From Rickettsiales bacterium (GTDB taxonomy: Bacteria; Pseudomonadota; Alphaproteobacteria; Rickettsiales; JANQQO01), in the NCBI GenBank assembly GCA_028289305.1, contig JANQQO010000005.1:1-12969 (forward strand): a stretch of DNA of 12,969 nucleotides, in the 5' to 3' direction. The notes under the pieces were generated by a model. The model did no database searches and was not told the DNA's origin. It was given only the letters and a program-made list of their open reading frames with translations. Numbering within the stretch: position 1 is the first letter of the stretch; each line of letters begins with the position of its first letter. This document shows positions 1-5,781 of the stretch, in pieces. The translations under genes were made by a program, and so were the position numbers.

Positions 1-986
1 TTGTGCCGTAGCGCCACGCTTTTCGGAATTTGCTTAATCAGGTTAGGGTCAAGAACCGCGCTTTTCGGATCAAATTTCTCTACACCCGTTGATTCCGCCA
101 GCACCTCACCCAGCGCACTTTCTGTGATGAAGCCCAGATCCACCAAAATCGCCCCAAGCATGGCGCGCTTGGAATCATCACTATCGCGCTGCACTTTAAG
201 CGCAATCGCCAGCTGATCTTCCGATATCAAGCCTTCTGCCACCAGCCGTTCACCCAGCCGCATGGTAGGAATTTTCTCGCCGGCTACGGTGATTTCACCA
301 CCTGCGGTCTGCACATTGGTGCCGGCATCTTTCATCTCCCGCGGACCGTCTACATGCACATTCTCGATATCCGTTTCCGGAGCAGCCTGCGGCTCTTGTC
401 CACCGCCTTGTGCTCCATCATGCATTGGCGGCGGCGTAGCCTTGACTGGCAATGCCACCTCTTCTTCTCCTTTAGGCTCTGGAGGAGGAGGAGGAGCTTC
501 TTGCGCAGGCGCCGTTTCTGCTGCAGGAGCCTGTTCCGGTGTTGCTTGTTGTTCTTGCGGTGCATCTTCTGGCGATGGCGGCGGTGCGGCAGGCTCTGCT
601 GCTGCCTCCTCGGGCGCAGGTGCTGGCGCTGCTTGCGGCTGCTCTGGCGCGGGAGGTGGTGTTTCTTCTGCTGGTGGTGAAGCGGCTTCCGCCGGCTGTG
701 GCGATGCTGGTGGTTCTGGCGGCGGTGCAGCGACGGGCTCACTACCGGAATTAGCAGGAGCAGGTTCTGCTGGCATAGGCTCTGGAGCTGGCGCAGGCGC
801 TTCCTGCTTTGGCGCATCCGCATGCGCAGATGGCTCGCCATTATGCCGTGGCGGAACAGGCTGTTCTACAGGCTGCGGGGCAGCAGACCGTTCTGCGCGT
901 GGCGCAGGACGTGCTTCACCCTCTGCAGCTTCTTGTTTTTCTGCAGATTTCTCCGTTTCCGGCGTGTGTGTAGGTTCATTCACCAT
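1..986 (-). CDS. GspE/PilB-type secretion or pilus ATPase, N-terminal part (runs off left edge)
   Basis: 328 codons are visible from an ATG at 986; the C-terminal part, including any ATPase domain, lies outside the window. Residues about 1-235 are low complexity, dominated by Pro, Ala, Glu and Gln, with runs such as APPPEPPASP and EAPPPPPEP. Residues about 243-328 match the MshEN/GspE_N domain (PF05157): LGERLVAEGLISEDQLAIAL, then LGAILVDLGFITESAL, then a segment like those preceding the ATPase core. Known members drive type II secretion or type IV pilus assembly, and MshEN domains can bind cyclic di-GMP. The leader is far longer than in GspE or PilB, so a stand-alone MshEN protein or fusion cannot be excluded. 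The Shine-Dalgarno is weak (GAG). A GTG two codons upstream is an alternative start. The plus-strand Gly/Ala/Ser-rich reading frame here is only a shadow of this coding bias. Confidence 0.82.
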   Translation of the reverse strand, partial: MVNEPTHTPETEKSAEKQEAAEGEARPAPRAERSAAPQPVEQPVPPRHNGEPSAHADAPKQEAPAPAPEPMPAEPAPANSGSEPVAAPPPEPPASPQPAEAASPPAEETPPPAPEQPQAAPAPAPEEAAAEPAAPPPSPEDAPQEQQATPEQAPAAETAPAQEAPPPPPEPKGEEEVALPVKATPPPMHDGAQGGGQEPQAAPETDIENVHVDGPREMKDAGTNVQTAGGEITVAGEKIPTMRLGERLVAEGLISEDQLAIALKVQRDSDDSKRAMLGAILVDLGFITESALGEVLAESTGVEKFDPKSAVLDPNLIKQIPKSVALRH

Positions 987-1016
987 AAGCACTCTAAATG
1001 AGGTGTTTTGAGGTGT

Positions 1017-1022
1017 AGTATA
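1017..1022 (-). promoter_or_regulatory. Possible -10 element for the GspE-like gene
   Basis: On the minus strand this reads TATACT, 5 of 6 matches to TATAAT, about 30 nt upstream of the ATG at 986. No good -35 is seen 16-18 nt further upstream, so it would need an activator, an extended -10 or another sigma factor. Confidence 0.35.
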
Positions 1023-1050
1023 ACCACGGACGACCCCTAATTTATTCTAC

Positions 1051-1085
1051 GCTGGTTTCATATAATCTTCAATGGTTAAACCAGC
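1051..1085. repeat. Inverted repeat, 8-bp perfect arms
   Basis: GCTGGTTT (1051-1058) pairs perfectly with AAACCAGC (1078-1085) across a 19-nt loop. No U-tract follows on either strand, so a terminator is unlikely; a dimeric regulator site is possible. Confidence 0.5.
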
Positions 1086-1088
1086 ATA

Positions 1089-1139
1089 AAACACCATATA
1101 TTGTCTTTTTCACAGCAAAAATAAAAATATATAGTGTTT
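1089..1139. repeat. Long imperfect inverted repeat, AT-rich
   Basis: AAACAC-C-ATATAT (1089-1101) is the reverse complement of ATATAT-A-GTGTTT (1127-1139) except for the central base. The 25-nt loop itself contains TTTTT and AAAAA tracts. It could be an operator or a cruciform-prone element; the function is unknown. Confidence 0.5.
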
Positions 1140-1216
1140 GGGGCAGTGAGTTGGCGTGGCACTCCATACACTCCTCACCCATTATCTCCTCATAAAAAAT
1201 AGTCTAGCGAAAAAAG

Positions 1217-1234
1217 GTTAAGAAAGCGTTAAGA
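1217..1234 (+). promoter_or_regulatory. Tandem GTTAAGA repeat: candidate OmpR-family (or CtrA) binding site
   Basis: GTTAAGA at 1217-1223 is repeated exactly at 1228-1234, an 11-bp period typical of OmpR/PhoB-family operators. The element follows an A-tract, as do the two related elements at 3008-3034 and 5721-5747. The core also reads TTAA-N7-TTAA (1218-1232), the spacing of a full CtrA box. It lies 106 nt before the regulator start, so autoregulation is plausible. Confidence 0.5.
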
Positions 1235-1280
1235 TCCAAACTAAAAAATGATTTCCCCACAAAGAGAAAAATCTAACGCA

Positions 1281-1309
1281 TTGTTTATCAAACTATGATT
1301 GTGTACATT
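1281..1309 (+). promoter_or_regulatory. Possible sigma70-type promoter for the two-component genes
   Basis: TTGTTT (1281-1286) and TACATT (1304-1309) are separated by exactly 17 nt and sit about 30 nt before the start codon at 1340. The hexamers match consensus at 3/6 and 4/6, so this is a weak prediction. Confidence 0.35.
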
Positions 1310-1339
1310 AAGACCGACAATTAAAGACATGAAAAAACC

Positions 1340-2023
1340 ATGCGCATACTTGTCATAGAAGACGATCCGGAATTCATTCAGTATATATCAAAAGGTCTAA
1401 AAGAGGCCGGTCATACTGTCGATCAGGCCGATAACGGTAAGGATGGCTTGTTTATGGCAACTACGGAGGAGTACGATCTATTGGTTGTGGACCGAATGCT
1501 CCCCGAACTCGACGGCCTAACAATTATTAAAACACTGCGTGGAGCTGGAAATCTTACACCCGTCATGATCCTAAGCGCGCTGGGAGAGGTTGACGACCGG
1601 GTTAAAGGATTGCGCTCTGGAGGAGACGACTATTTGGTAAAACCATTTGAATTCGCCGAGCTATTAGCACGCATCGAGGTACTTGGTCGCAGGGCAATCA
1701 AAGGTAGTGCTGAGCAAACAACCTTACTCTCCGCCAACGACCTAGAAGTTGATCTTTTATCACGCAAAGTAAGCCGTGCAGGTAAGACTATTAGCCTACA
1801 ATCTCGTGAGTTTCGCCTACTTGAATATTTACTCAAGCATAAAGGGCAGGTAGTCACACGCACTATGTTACTGGAAAATGTATGGGATTACCACTTCGAC
1901 CCACAAACAAACGTCATAGACGTGCATATCAGCCGATTACGAAATAAGATAGATAAAGGATTTGATAAACAGCTTTTGAAGACGGTACGCGGTGCAGGAT
2001 ATATCATTGAAGAAAACACATAG
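1340..2023 (+). CDS. OmpR-family two-component response regulator
   Basis: 227 aa, the normal length for the family. The receiver domain (about 1-120) carries the acidic pair D8/D9, phosphoacceptor D51 in VVDRMLPELDG, the switch residue S79 and K101 in LVKPF. A winged-helix DNA-binding domain follows (about 130-225), with the recognition region around NVIDVHISRLRNKI and the C-terminal TVRGAGY signature. It binds DNA when phosphorylated, normally as tandem dimers on repeats about 11 bp apart. The partner is the kinase encoded immediately downstream, whose start lies inside this gene. The Shine-Dalgarno is poor (AAAGA-like). An ATG 11 nt upstream is out of frame. Three 11-bp-spaced repeats in the window (1217, 3019, 5732) are its natural candidate targets; that link is inference. 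Confidence 0.95.
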   Translation: MRILVIEDDPEFIQYISKGLKEAGHTVDQADNGKDGLFMATTEEYDLLVVDRMLPELDGLTIIKTLRGAGNLTPVMILSALGEVDDRVKGLRSGGDDYLVKPFEFAELLARIEVLGRRAIKGSAEQTTLLSANDLEVDLLSRKVSRAGKTISLQSREFRLLEYLLKHKGQVVTRTMLLENVWDYHFDPQTNVIDVHISRLRNKIDKGFDKQLLKTVRGAGYIIEENT

Positions 2024-3005
2024 ACGCTATTACCATAGCTCTAGTTTTAAGATGGCAACTTTCTTCACAATGTTGCTTGGCATCGCGGCACTTATTCTTG
2101 GATATTTTCTCTATAACACCCACCTCGAAAACAATCAGCACATAACCATACTTATCAGCATTGTTTTCTTGTTAATGTTGATGGTGATTGGCACAAGTTT
2201 CTTCATCAGTGTTTTTGTTGTTCGAAGAATCAACCTCATCGCAGATACAGCAAAAGAAATCATCAATACAGGAGATCTGTCACGCCGTATCTCCGTGGAC
2301 ACGCGCTGGGATGATCTCAGCAATCTTGCACAAATATTAAACGATTTACTCGACCGGATAGAATCACTGATGGAAGGTGTAAAGCGCGTCTCGGACAATA
2401 TCGCACATGATTTACGCACTCCCCTAAGCCGGCTGCGTAGCGAATTAGAAACACTAAAGAACGATACAGAAAACAAGGAAAAAGCAGAAAAGCTGATAGC
2501 AGAAGCAGACCAGCTACTCCGTACGTTTAACGCCCTTCTTAGGATAGCCAATATAGAATCCGGCAAACGCAGCCAAACCTTCTCTACACTTAACCTGGAT
2601 ACGGTACTTAATGACATCATCGAATTTTATGCTCCATTAGCCGAAGAAAAAAACATCACCATAAGTAGCAACCTACCAACGGCAACCCTAAAGGGAGATA
2701 AGGATCTATTATTCCAAGCCCTTGCTAACCTTCTTGATAACGCCATAAAATTTACACCAGAAAATGGCACCATTTCTATTGCTACAACGAAAGGACCCCA
2801 TATCACCATCTCTGATACAGGACCAGGTATATCAGAAGAAGACAAAGGCAAAGTCTTTGATCGCTTCTTCCGAGCAGAAACCAGTCGCCATACTGCAGGA
2901 AGCGGCCTAGGATTAAGCTTAGTTGTCGCTGTTATCGAACTTCATAAAGGTAAAATCACCTTAAAAGACAACAACCCAGGACTAACCGTCACACTCTCTT
3001 TCTAA
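2007..3005 (+). CDS. HAMP-containing sensor histidine kinase with minimal periplasmic loop
   Basis: Start chosen at TTG 2007 because AGGAT (1996-2000) sits 6 nt before it; GTG 1992 and ATG 2052 are in-frame alternatives. The gene overlaps the regulator gene by 17 nt, so the two are translationally coupled. In 332-aa numbering: TM1 about 16-36, a loop of only about 10 residues, TM2 about 46-72, HAMP about 73-125, phosphoacceptor H134 in NIAHDLRTPLSRL, N-box with N245 (LLDNAIKF), G1 box DTGPG 270-274, F-box around RFFRAE and G2 box GSGLGLSL 298-305. All catalytic motifs are intact. It phosphorylates the adjacent regulator. With almost no extracytoplasmic domain, it probably senses a membrane or cytoplasmic cue, such as lipid state, rather than a periplasmic ligand (inference). 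Confidence 0.93.
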   Translation: MKKTHRRYYHSSSFKMATFFTMLLGIAALILGYFLYNTHLENNQHITILISIVFLLMLMVIGTSFFISVFVVRRINLIADTAKEIINTGDLSRRISVDTRWDDLSNLAQILNDLLDRIESLMEGVKRVSDNIAHDLRTPLSRLRSELETLKNDTENKEKAEKLIAEADQLLRTFNALLRIANIESGKRSQTFSTLNLDTVLNDIIEFYAPLAEEKNITISSNLPTATLKGDKDLLFQALANLLDNAIKFTPENGTISIATTKGPHITISDTGPGISEEDKGKVFDRFFRAETSRHTAGSGLGLSLVVAVIELHKGKITLKDNNPGLTVTLSF

Positions 3006-3007
3006 AA

Positions 3008-3034
3008 ATTACAAAAAAGTAATGTTTCCGTAAC
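3008..3034 (+). promoter_or_regulatory. Operator-like 27-bp element, copy 1
   Basis: Architecture ATTAC-N6-GTAAT-N6-GTAAC. It begins 3 nt after the kinase stop codon and ends 48 nt before the SOUL start. It combines an ATTAC/GTAAT inverted repeat with a GTAA direct repeat at 3019 and 3030 (11-bp period). It matches 24 of 27 positions of the element at 5721-5747. No convincing -35 hexamer is visible downstream, as expected for an activator-dependent promoter. Confidence 0.65.
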
Positions 3035-3082
3035 GACCTCTTCATCTCCCATCGCCTAGTGTAAAAAGGATAGGAGATACAC

Positions 3083-3718
3083 ATGACCAGACAAACTTTT
3101 CTCACCTTCCCAATAGCCTTACTTCTCATCGTCGGACTAAGTGGTTGCATCAACGCCACCCAACATCTCGAAGAACCCGCGTTTACCGTAGTCAAAAAAG
3201 AGGACAATTTTGAAATTAGACAGTATGAATCCACTATTGTCGCAGAGGTAATAACATCTGGGGACAGAGAAAAAACAGCTAATGCCGGTTTTAAAATTCT
3301 TGCTGACTACATATTTGGTAATAACGTAAAAAGTGAGTCCATGGAAATGACCGCCCCCGTTACACAACAAGAAAATATCATGATAGCCATGACTATGCCT
3401 GTTACGCAAGAAAATACCAACAATGAAGAATGGAAGGTGCGGTTCGTCATGCCTAGAAAATATGATCTAAAAACGCTTCCCAAAGCAAAAAACGATAAAA
3501 TCACATTCATTAAAACGGACCCGTTTAAGGCCGCCGTAATCCGCTTCTCCGGAAGCTTTAGTGACGATAACTACTATAAACACCAACAATTGCTGGAAGA
3601 ATATATGTCCAAAAACAACCTAACACCCACTGGAAATGCAATTCATGCATATTATAATCCACCCTGGACATTATGGTTCCTTAAACGCAATGAAGTAATG
3701 TACAAACTGGCTAATTAA
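3083..3718 (+). CDS. SOUL-family haem-binding lipoprotein
   Basis: 211 aa. The N-terminus is a lipoprotein signal: charged start, hydrophobic core and lipobox L19-S20-G21-C22, so the mature protein is lipid-anchored. The rest is a SOUL/HBP domain (PF04832): FEIRQY 43-48, NAGFKILADYIFGNN 67-81, MTAPVTQ 89-95 and the C-terminal YNPPWTLWFLKRNEV 191-205, all hallmarks of the family. SOUL proteins bind haem or related tetrapyrroles; the role of bacterial members is poorly known. A strong AGGAGA (3072-3077) lies 5 nt before the ATG. It is the first gene of a three-gene unit, 2 nt ahead of the flavoprotein gene. A tetrapyrrole binder fits a light or redox stress setting, but that is inference. Confidence 0.92.
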   Translation: MTRQTFLTFPIALLLIVGLSGCINATQHLEEPAFTVVKKEDNFEIRQYESTIVAEVITSGDREKTANAGFKILADYIFGNNVKSESMEMTAPVTQQENIMIAMTMPVTQENTNNEEWKVRFVMPRKYDLKTLPKAKNDKITFIKTDPFKAAVIRFSGSFSDDNYYKHQQLLEEYMSKNNLTPTGNAIHAYYNPPWTLWFLKRNEVMYKLAN

Positions 3719-3720
3719 GC

Positions 3721-4965
3721 ATGAAAATTGCCATCGTAGGAACAGGTATATCAGGCTTAAGTGCAGCCTACCTATTACACCCGCATCATGACATCACCGT
3801 ATACGAAAAAAATAACTATATCGGCGGTCATAGCAGAACCGTTGAGGCGCTAAACACACCCGTAGACACAGGGTTTATTGTTTTCAATTACCGAAACTAC
3901 CCACTCCTCACCGGCTTATTCACCCATCTTGGTGTCCCAGTGGAAAAAAGCGACATGTCCTTCGGAGCTAGTATTGATGATAGTTGGCTGGAATACGGCA
4001 CCCAAACACTCACCAATATATTCGCTCAAAAAGCTAATATTCTTAGACCCGCATTCCTGAAAATGATTAGAGACGTCATGCGCTTTAACAAAAAGGCGCT
4101 CCTCTATAAGGAAAAAGATGCCTCCATTACACTCGGACAATGTCTCAAAGAACTAAAAATGGGTGAGTGGTTTACACGATACTACTTGCTTGCCATGGGG
4201 GGTGCTATCTGGAGCTGCCCTTTAGAAAAGATGCTCGATTTCCCCGCTACAACATTTGTAAGATTCTTTGACAACCATGGATTGCTCACCATCAACGATC
4301 AACCGCAATGGTACACTGTGACAGGGGGAAGCAGGGAATACGTCACCCGCCTAACCTCCGACTTTAAAAACAACATCAAACACAACTGCAGCATACGCAA
4401 AGTAACCCGCACCAAAGACTCAGTCGTTGTTGAAGACGAGGAAGGACACAAAGAAACTTACGATAAAATCATTTTTTCATGCCACGGCGACCAGGCCATA
4501 GCTCTGCTAGACCAACCAACAAAACAAGAACAGGAAATTATTGGCGCCTTTACCTATCAAGACAATCACATGATTCTCCATAGCGACACCAGCTTCATGC
4601 CGAAAAACAAGAAAGCTTGGGCAAGCTGGGTGTATTTATCAGAAAAAAGAAATGACGACACACCCGCGATCTCGCTAAGTTACTGGATGAATAAATTACA
4701 AAATCTTGAAACAGAAAAACCCCTTATCGTCACACTAAACCCCATCAGAAAACCTGAAGAAAATCTTGTTCATGATACGTATACTTTTGAACATCCCGTG
4801 TTTGATAAAAGCGCCATTGAGGCACAAGAAAAGATTGATGTAGTGCAAGGACAAAACAACACGTATTTCTGCGGCGCATATCAACGCTACGGCTTTCATG
4901 AAGACGGCCTATGGAGTGCCGTCAGAGTAGCCAATAAATTAGGCATAGAAATTCCATGGGAATAG
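3721..4965 (+). CDS. COG2907 FAD/NAD(P)-binding amine-oxidase-like flavoprotein (candidate lipid desaturase, UfaD-like)
   Basis: 414 aa, full length. A Rossmann dinucleotide motif starts at residue 7 (GTGISGLSAAYLL), with the ribose-binding acid E29 (YEK), GGHSRT 35-40 and DTGFIVFN 49-56. The C-terminal FAD motif FCGAYQRYGFHEDGLWSA lies at about 383-400. There is no signal peptide, so the protein is cytoplasmic or membrane-associated. In alphaproteobacteria, flavoproteins of this type occur with a CFA-like methyltransferase in the furan fatty acid pathway, where UfaD desaturates vaccenoyl phospholipid. The correspondence with UfaD is from memory and context, not an alignment. The gene follows the SOUL gene by 2 nt with no clear Shine-Dalgarno, and overlaps the DUF1365 gene by 10 nt, implying translational coupling on both sides. 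Confidence 0.85.
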   Translation: MKIAIVGTGISGLSAAYLLHPHHDITVYEKNNYIGGHSRTVEALNTPVDTGFIVFNYRNYPLLTGLFTHLGVPVEKSDMSFGASIDDSWLEYGTQTLTNIFAQKANILRPAFLKMIRDVMRFNKKALLYKEKDASITLGQCLKELKMGEWFTRYYLLAMGGAIWSCPLEKMLDFPATTFVRFFDNHGLLTINDQPQWYTVTGGSREYVTRLTSDFKNNIKHNCSIRKVTRTKDSVVVEDEEGHKETYDKIIFSCHGDQAIALLDQPTKQEQEIIGAFTYQDNHMILHSDTSFMPKNKKAWASWVYLSEKRNDDTPAISLSYWMNKLQNLETEKPLIVTLNPIRKPEENLVHDTYTFEHPVFDKSAIEAQEKIDVVQGQNNTYFCGAYQRYGFHEDGLWSAVRVANKLGIEIPWE

Positions 4966-5735
4966 ACCCCCAAATATACCTCTCCAAAGTCATGCATAAA
5001 CGACTGATTCCAAAGGTGAACCGGTTTACCTATGGAGTGTATTATCTCGCTTTTCCACTATCCAAAATAAATGCACTGTCAGATGGCTGGCGCTTCGGGG
5101 TAAACACACCGGGCATTTTAAGCTTCTACGAGAAAGACCACGGTGCGCGTGATGGCAGCAACCTAGAAGAATGGGCACGTCAGATGCTCAAACAAAAGAA
5201 TATAACAAAAGCAGATGGTGACATCGTCTTAATCACACTACCCAGGGTGTTAGGCTATGTGTTCAACCCGGTTAGTTTCTGGCTGTGTTTAGATAAAAAA
5301 AACCAAATAAGAGCCGTTATTTGTGAGGTCAATAACACCTTTGGCGAAACACATAGCTATATATGCGCCCATCAAAACGGCTCGATAATACAACATAACG
5401 AGTGGTTTGAGGCGGATAAGCTCTTCCATGTTTCACCCTTCTTACACCGCGATGGACGATACCTCTTCAGATTTGCTTATGAAACGAACTCCTTCGGTGT
5501 GTGGATTGATTACTTTAACGAATCCGGCGAAAAACAATTACTCACATCACTGTCAGGAACACTGCAACCATATAACAAAAAATCAAGGAGTCGCGCCTTC
5601 TGGCAGCACCCTCTAATCACACTAAAAACTATCAGCCTAATCCATTGGCAAGCAATAAAGCTATTAACTAAGGGGATAAAATACATTACTAAGCCAACAC
5701 AACGCGAAGAAAAACTGAGCATTACAAAAATGTAA
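4956..5735 (+). CDS. DUF1365 (COG3496) family protein
   Basis: 259 aa. Family motifs are clear: LSKVMHKRLIPKVNRFTYGVYY near the start, PRVLGYVFNPVSFW at 96-109 and EVNNTFGETHSY at 124-135. The catalytic role of the family is not established. It nearly always sits between a COG2907 flavoprotein and a CFA-like methyltransferase, exactly as here, so a step in phospholipid acyl-chain modification is the reasonable guess. No signal peptide is seen. The start overlaps the upstream gene by 10 nt. Its last codons and stop (5733-5735) lie inside the second copy of the 27-bp operator-like element, so control DNA for the next gene is embedded in this coding sequence. Confidence 0.9.
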   Translation: MGIDPQIYLSKVMHKRLIPKVNRFTYGVYYLAFPLSKINALSDGWRFGVNTPGILSFYEKDHGARDGSNLEEWARQMLKQKNITKADGDIVLITLPRVLGYVFNPVSFWLCLDKKNQIRAVICEVNNTFGETHSYICAHQNGSIIQHNEWFEADKLFHVSPFLHRDGRYLFRFAYETNSFGVWIDYFNESGEKQLLTSLSGTLQPYNKKSRSRAFWQHPLITLKTISLIHWQAIKLLTKGIKYITKPTQREEKLSITKM

Positions 5736-5747
5736 TGTTTGCGTAAT
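5721..5747 (+). promoter_or_regulatory. Operator-like 27-bp element, copy 2
   Basis: Architecture ATTAC-N6-GTAAT-N6-GTAAT, with GTAA at 5732 and 5743 (11-bp period). It differs from copy 1 at only three positions. It overlaps the end of the DUF1365 gene and ends 34 nt before the preferred methyltransferase start. TTAGCA (5747-5752) and TATTAT (5770-5775), 17 nt apart, could form the promoter it controls. Confidence 0.65.
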
Positions 5748-5775
5748 TAGCATGTTAATTATTGAGGGGTATTAT
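5747..5775 (+). promoter_or_regulatory. Possible promoter for the methyltransferase unit
   Basis: A -35-like TTAGCA (4/6) overlaps the right end of the operator-like element, and a -10-like TATTAT (5/6) follows after 17 nt. Transcription would begin around 5782, at the preferred start codon, implying a leaderless or very short 5' end. GAGGGG at 5764-5769 would then lie upstream of the transcript, so promoter and Shine-Dalgarno readings conflict. Confidence 0.35.
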
Positions 5776-5781
5776 CCAGCC

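Larger units (their letters stand above)
987..1339. other. Divergent intergenic region between GspE-like gene and response regulator
   Basis: This 353-nt, strikingly AT-rich stretch contains no plausible gene. It holds two inverted repeats (1051-1085 and 1089-1139), a tandem 7-bp direct repeat with 11-bp spacing (1217-1234), a -10-like element toward the GspE-like gene (1017-1022) and a possible sigma70 promoter toward the regulator (1281-1309). It must contain the promoters for both divergent genes. Confidence 0.7.

Noticed and set aside
350..841. Minus-strand open frame of 163 codons, rich in Arg, Gln, Leu and His
   Set aside because: A different frame of the same low-complexity DNA; the MshEN-containing frame is clearly the coding one.
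262..1011. Plus-strand open frame of 249 codons, rich in Gly, Ala, Ser and Cys
   Set aside because: It is the antisense of the Pro/Ala/Glu-rich leader of the minus-strand GspE-like gene, has no domain, and its composition follows from the opposite strand's codon bias.
1329..1358. Nine-codon upstream open frame overlapping the response regulator start
   Set aside because: Too short and without a convincing ribosome binding site; ATGAAAAAA-type sequences arise easily in AT-rich DNA.
3008..3023. ATTAC-N6-GTAAT read as a transcription terminator after the kinase gene
   Set aside because: The stem is only 5 bp and A/T-rich with no following T-tract; the repeat at 5721 inside a coding end argues for a protein-binding site instead.
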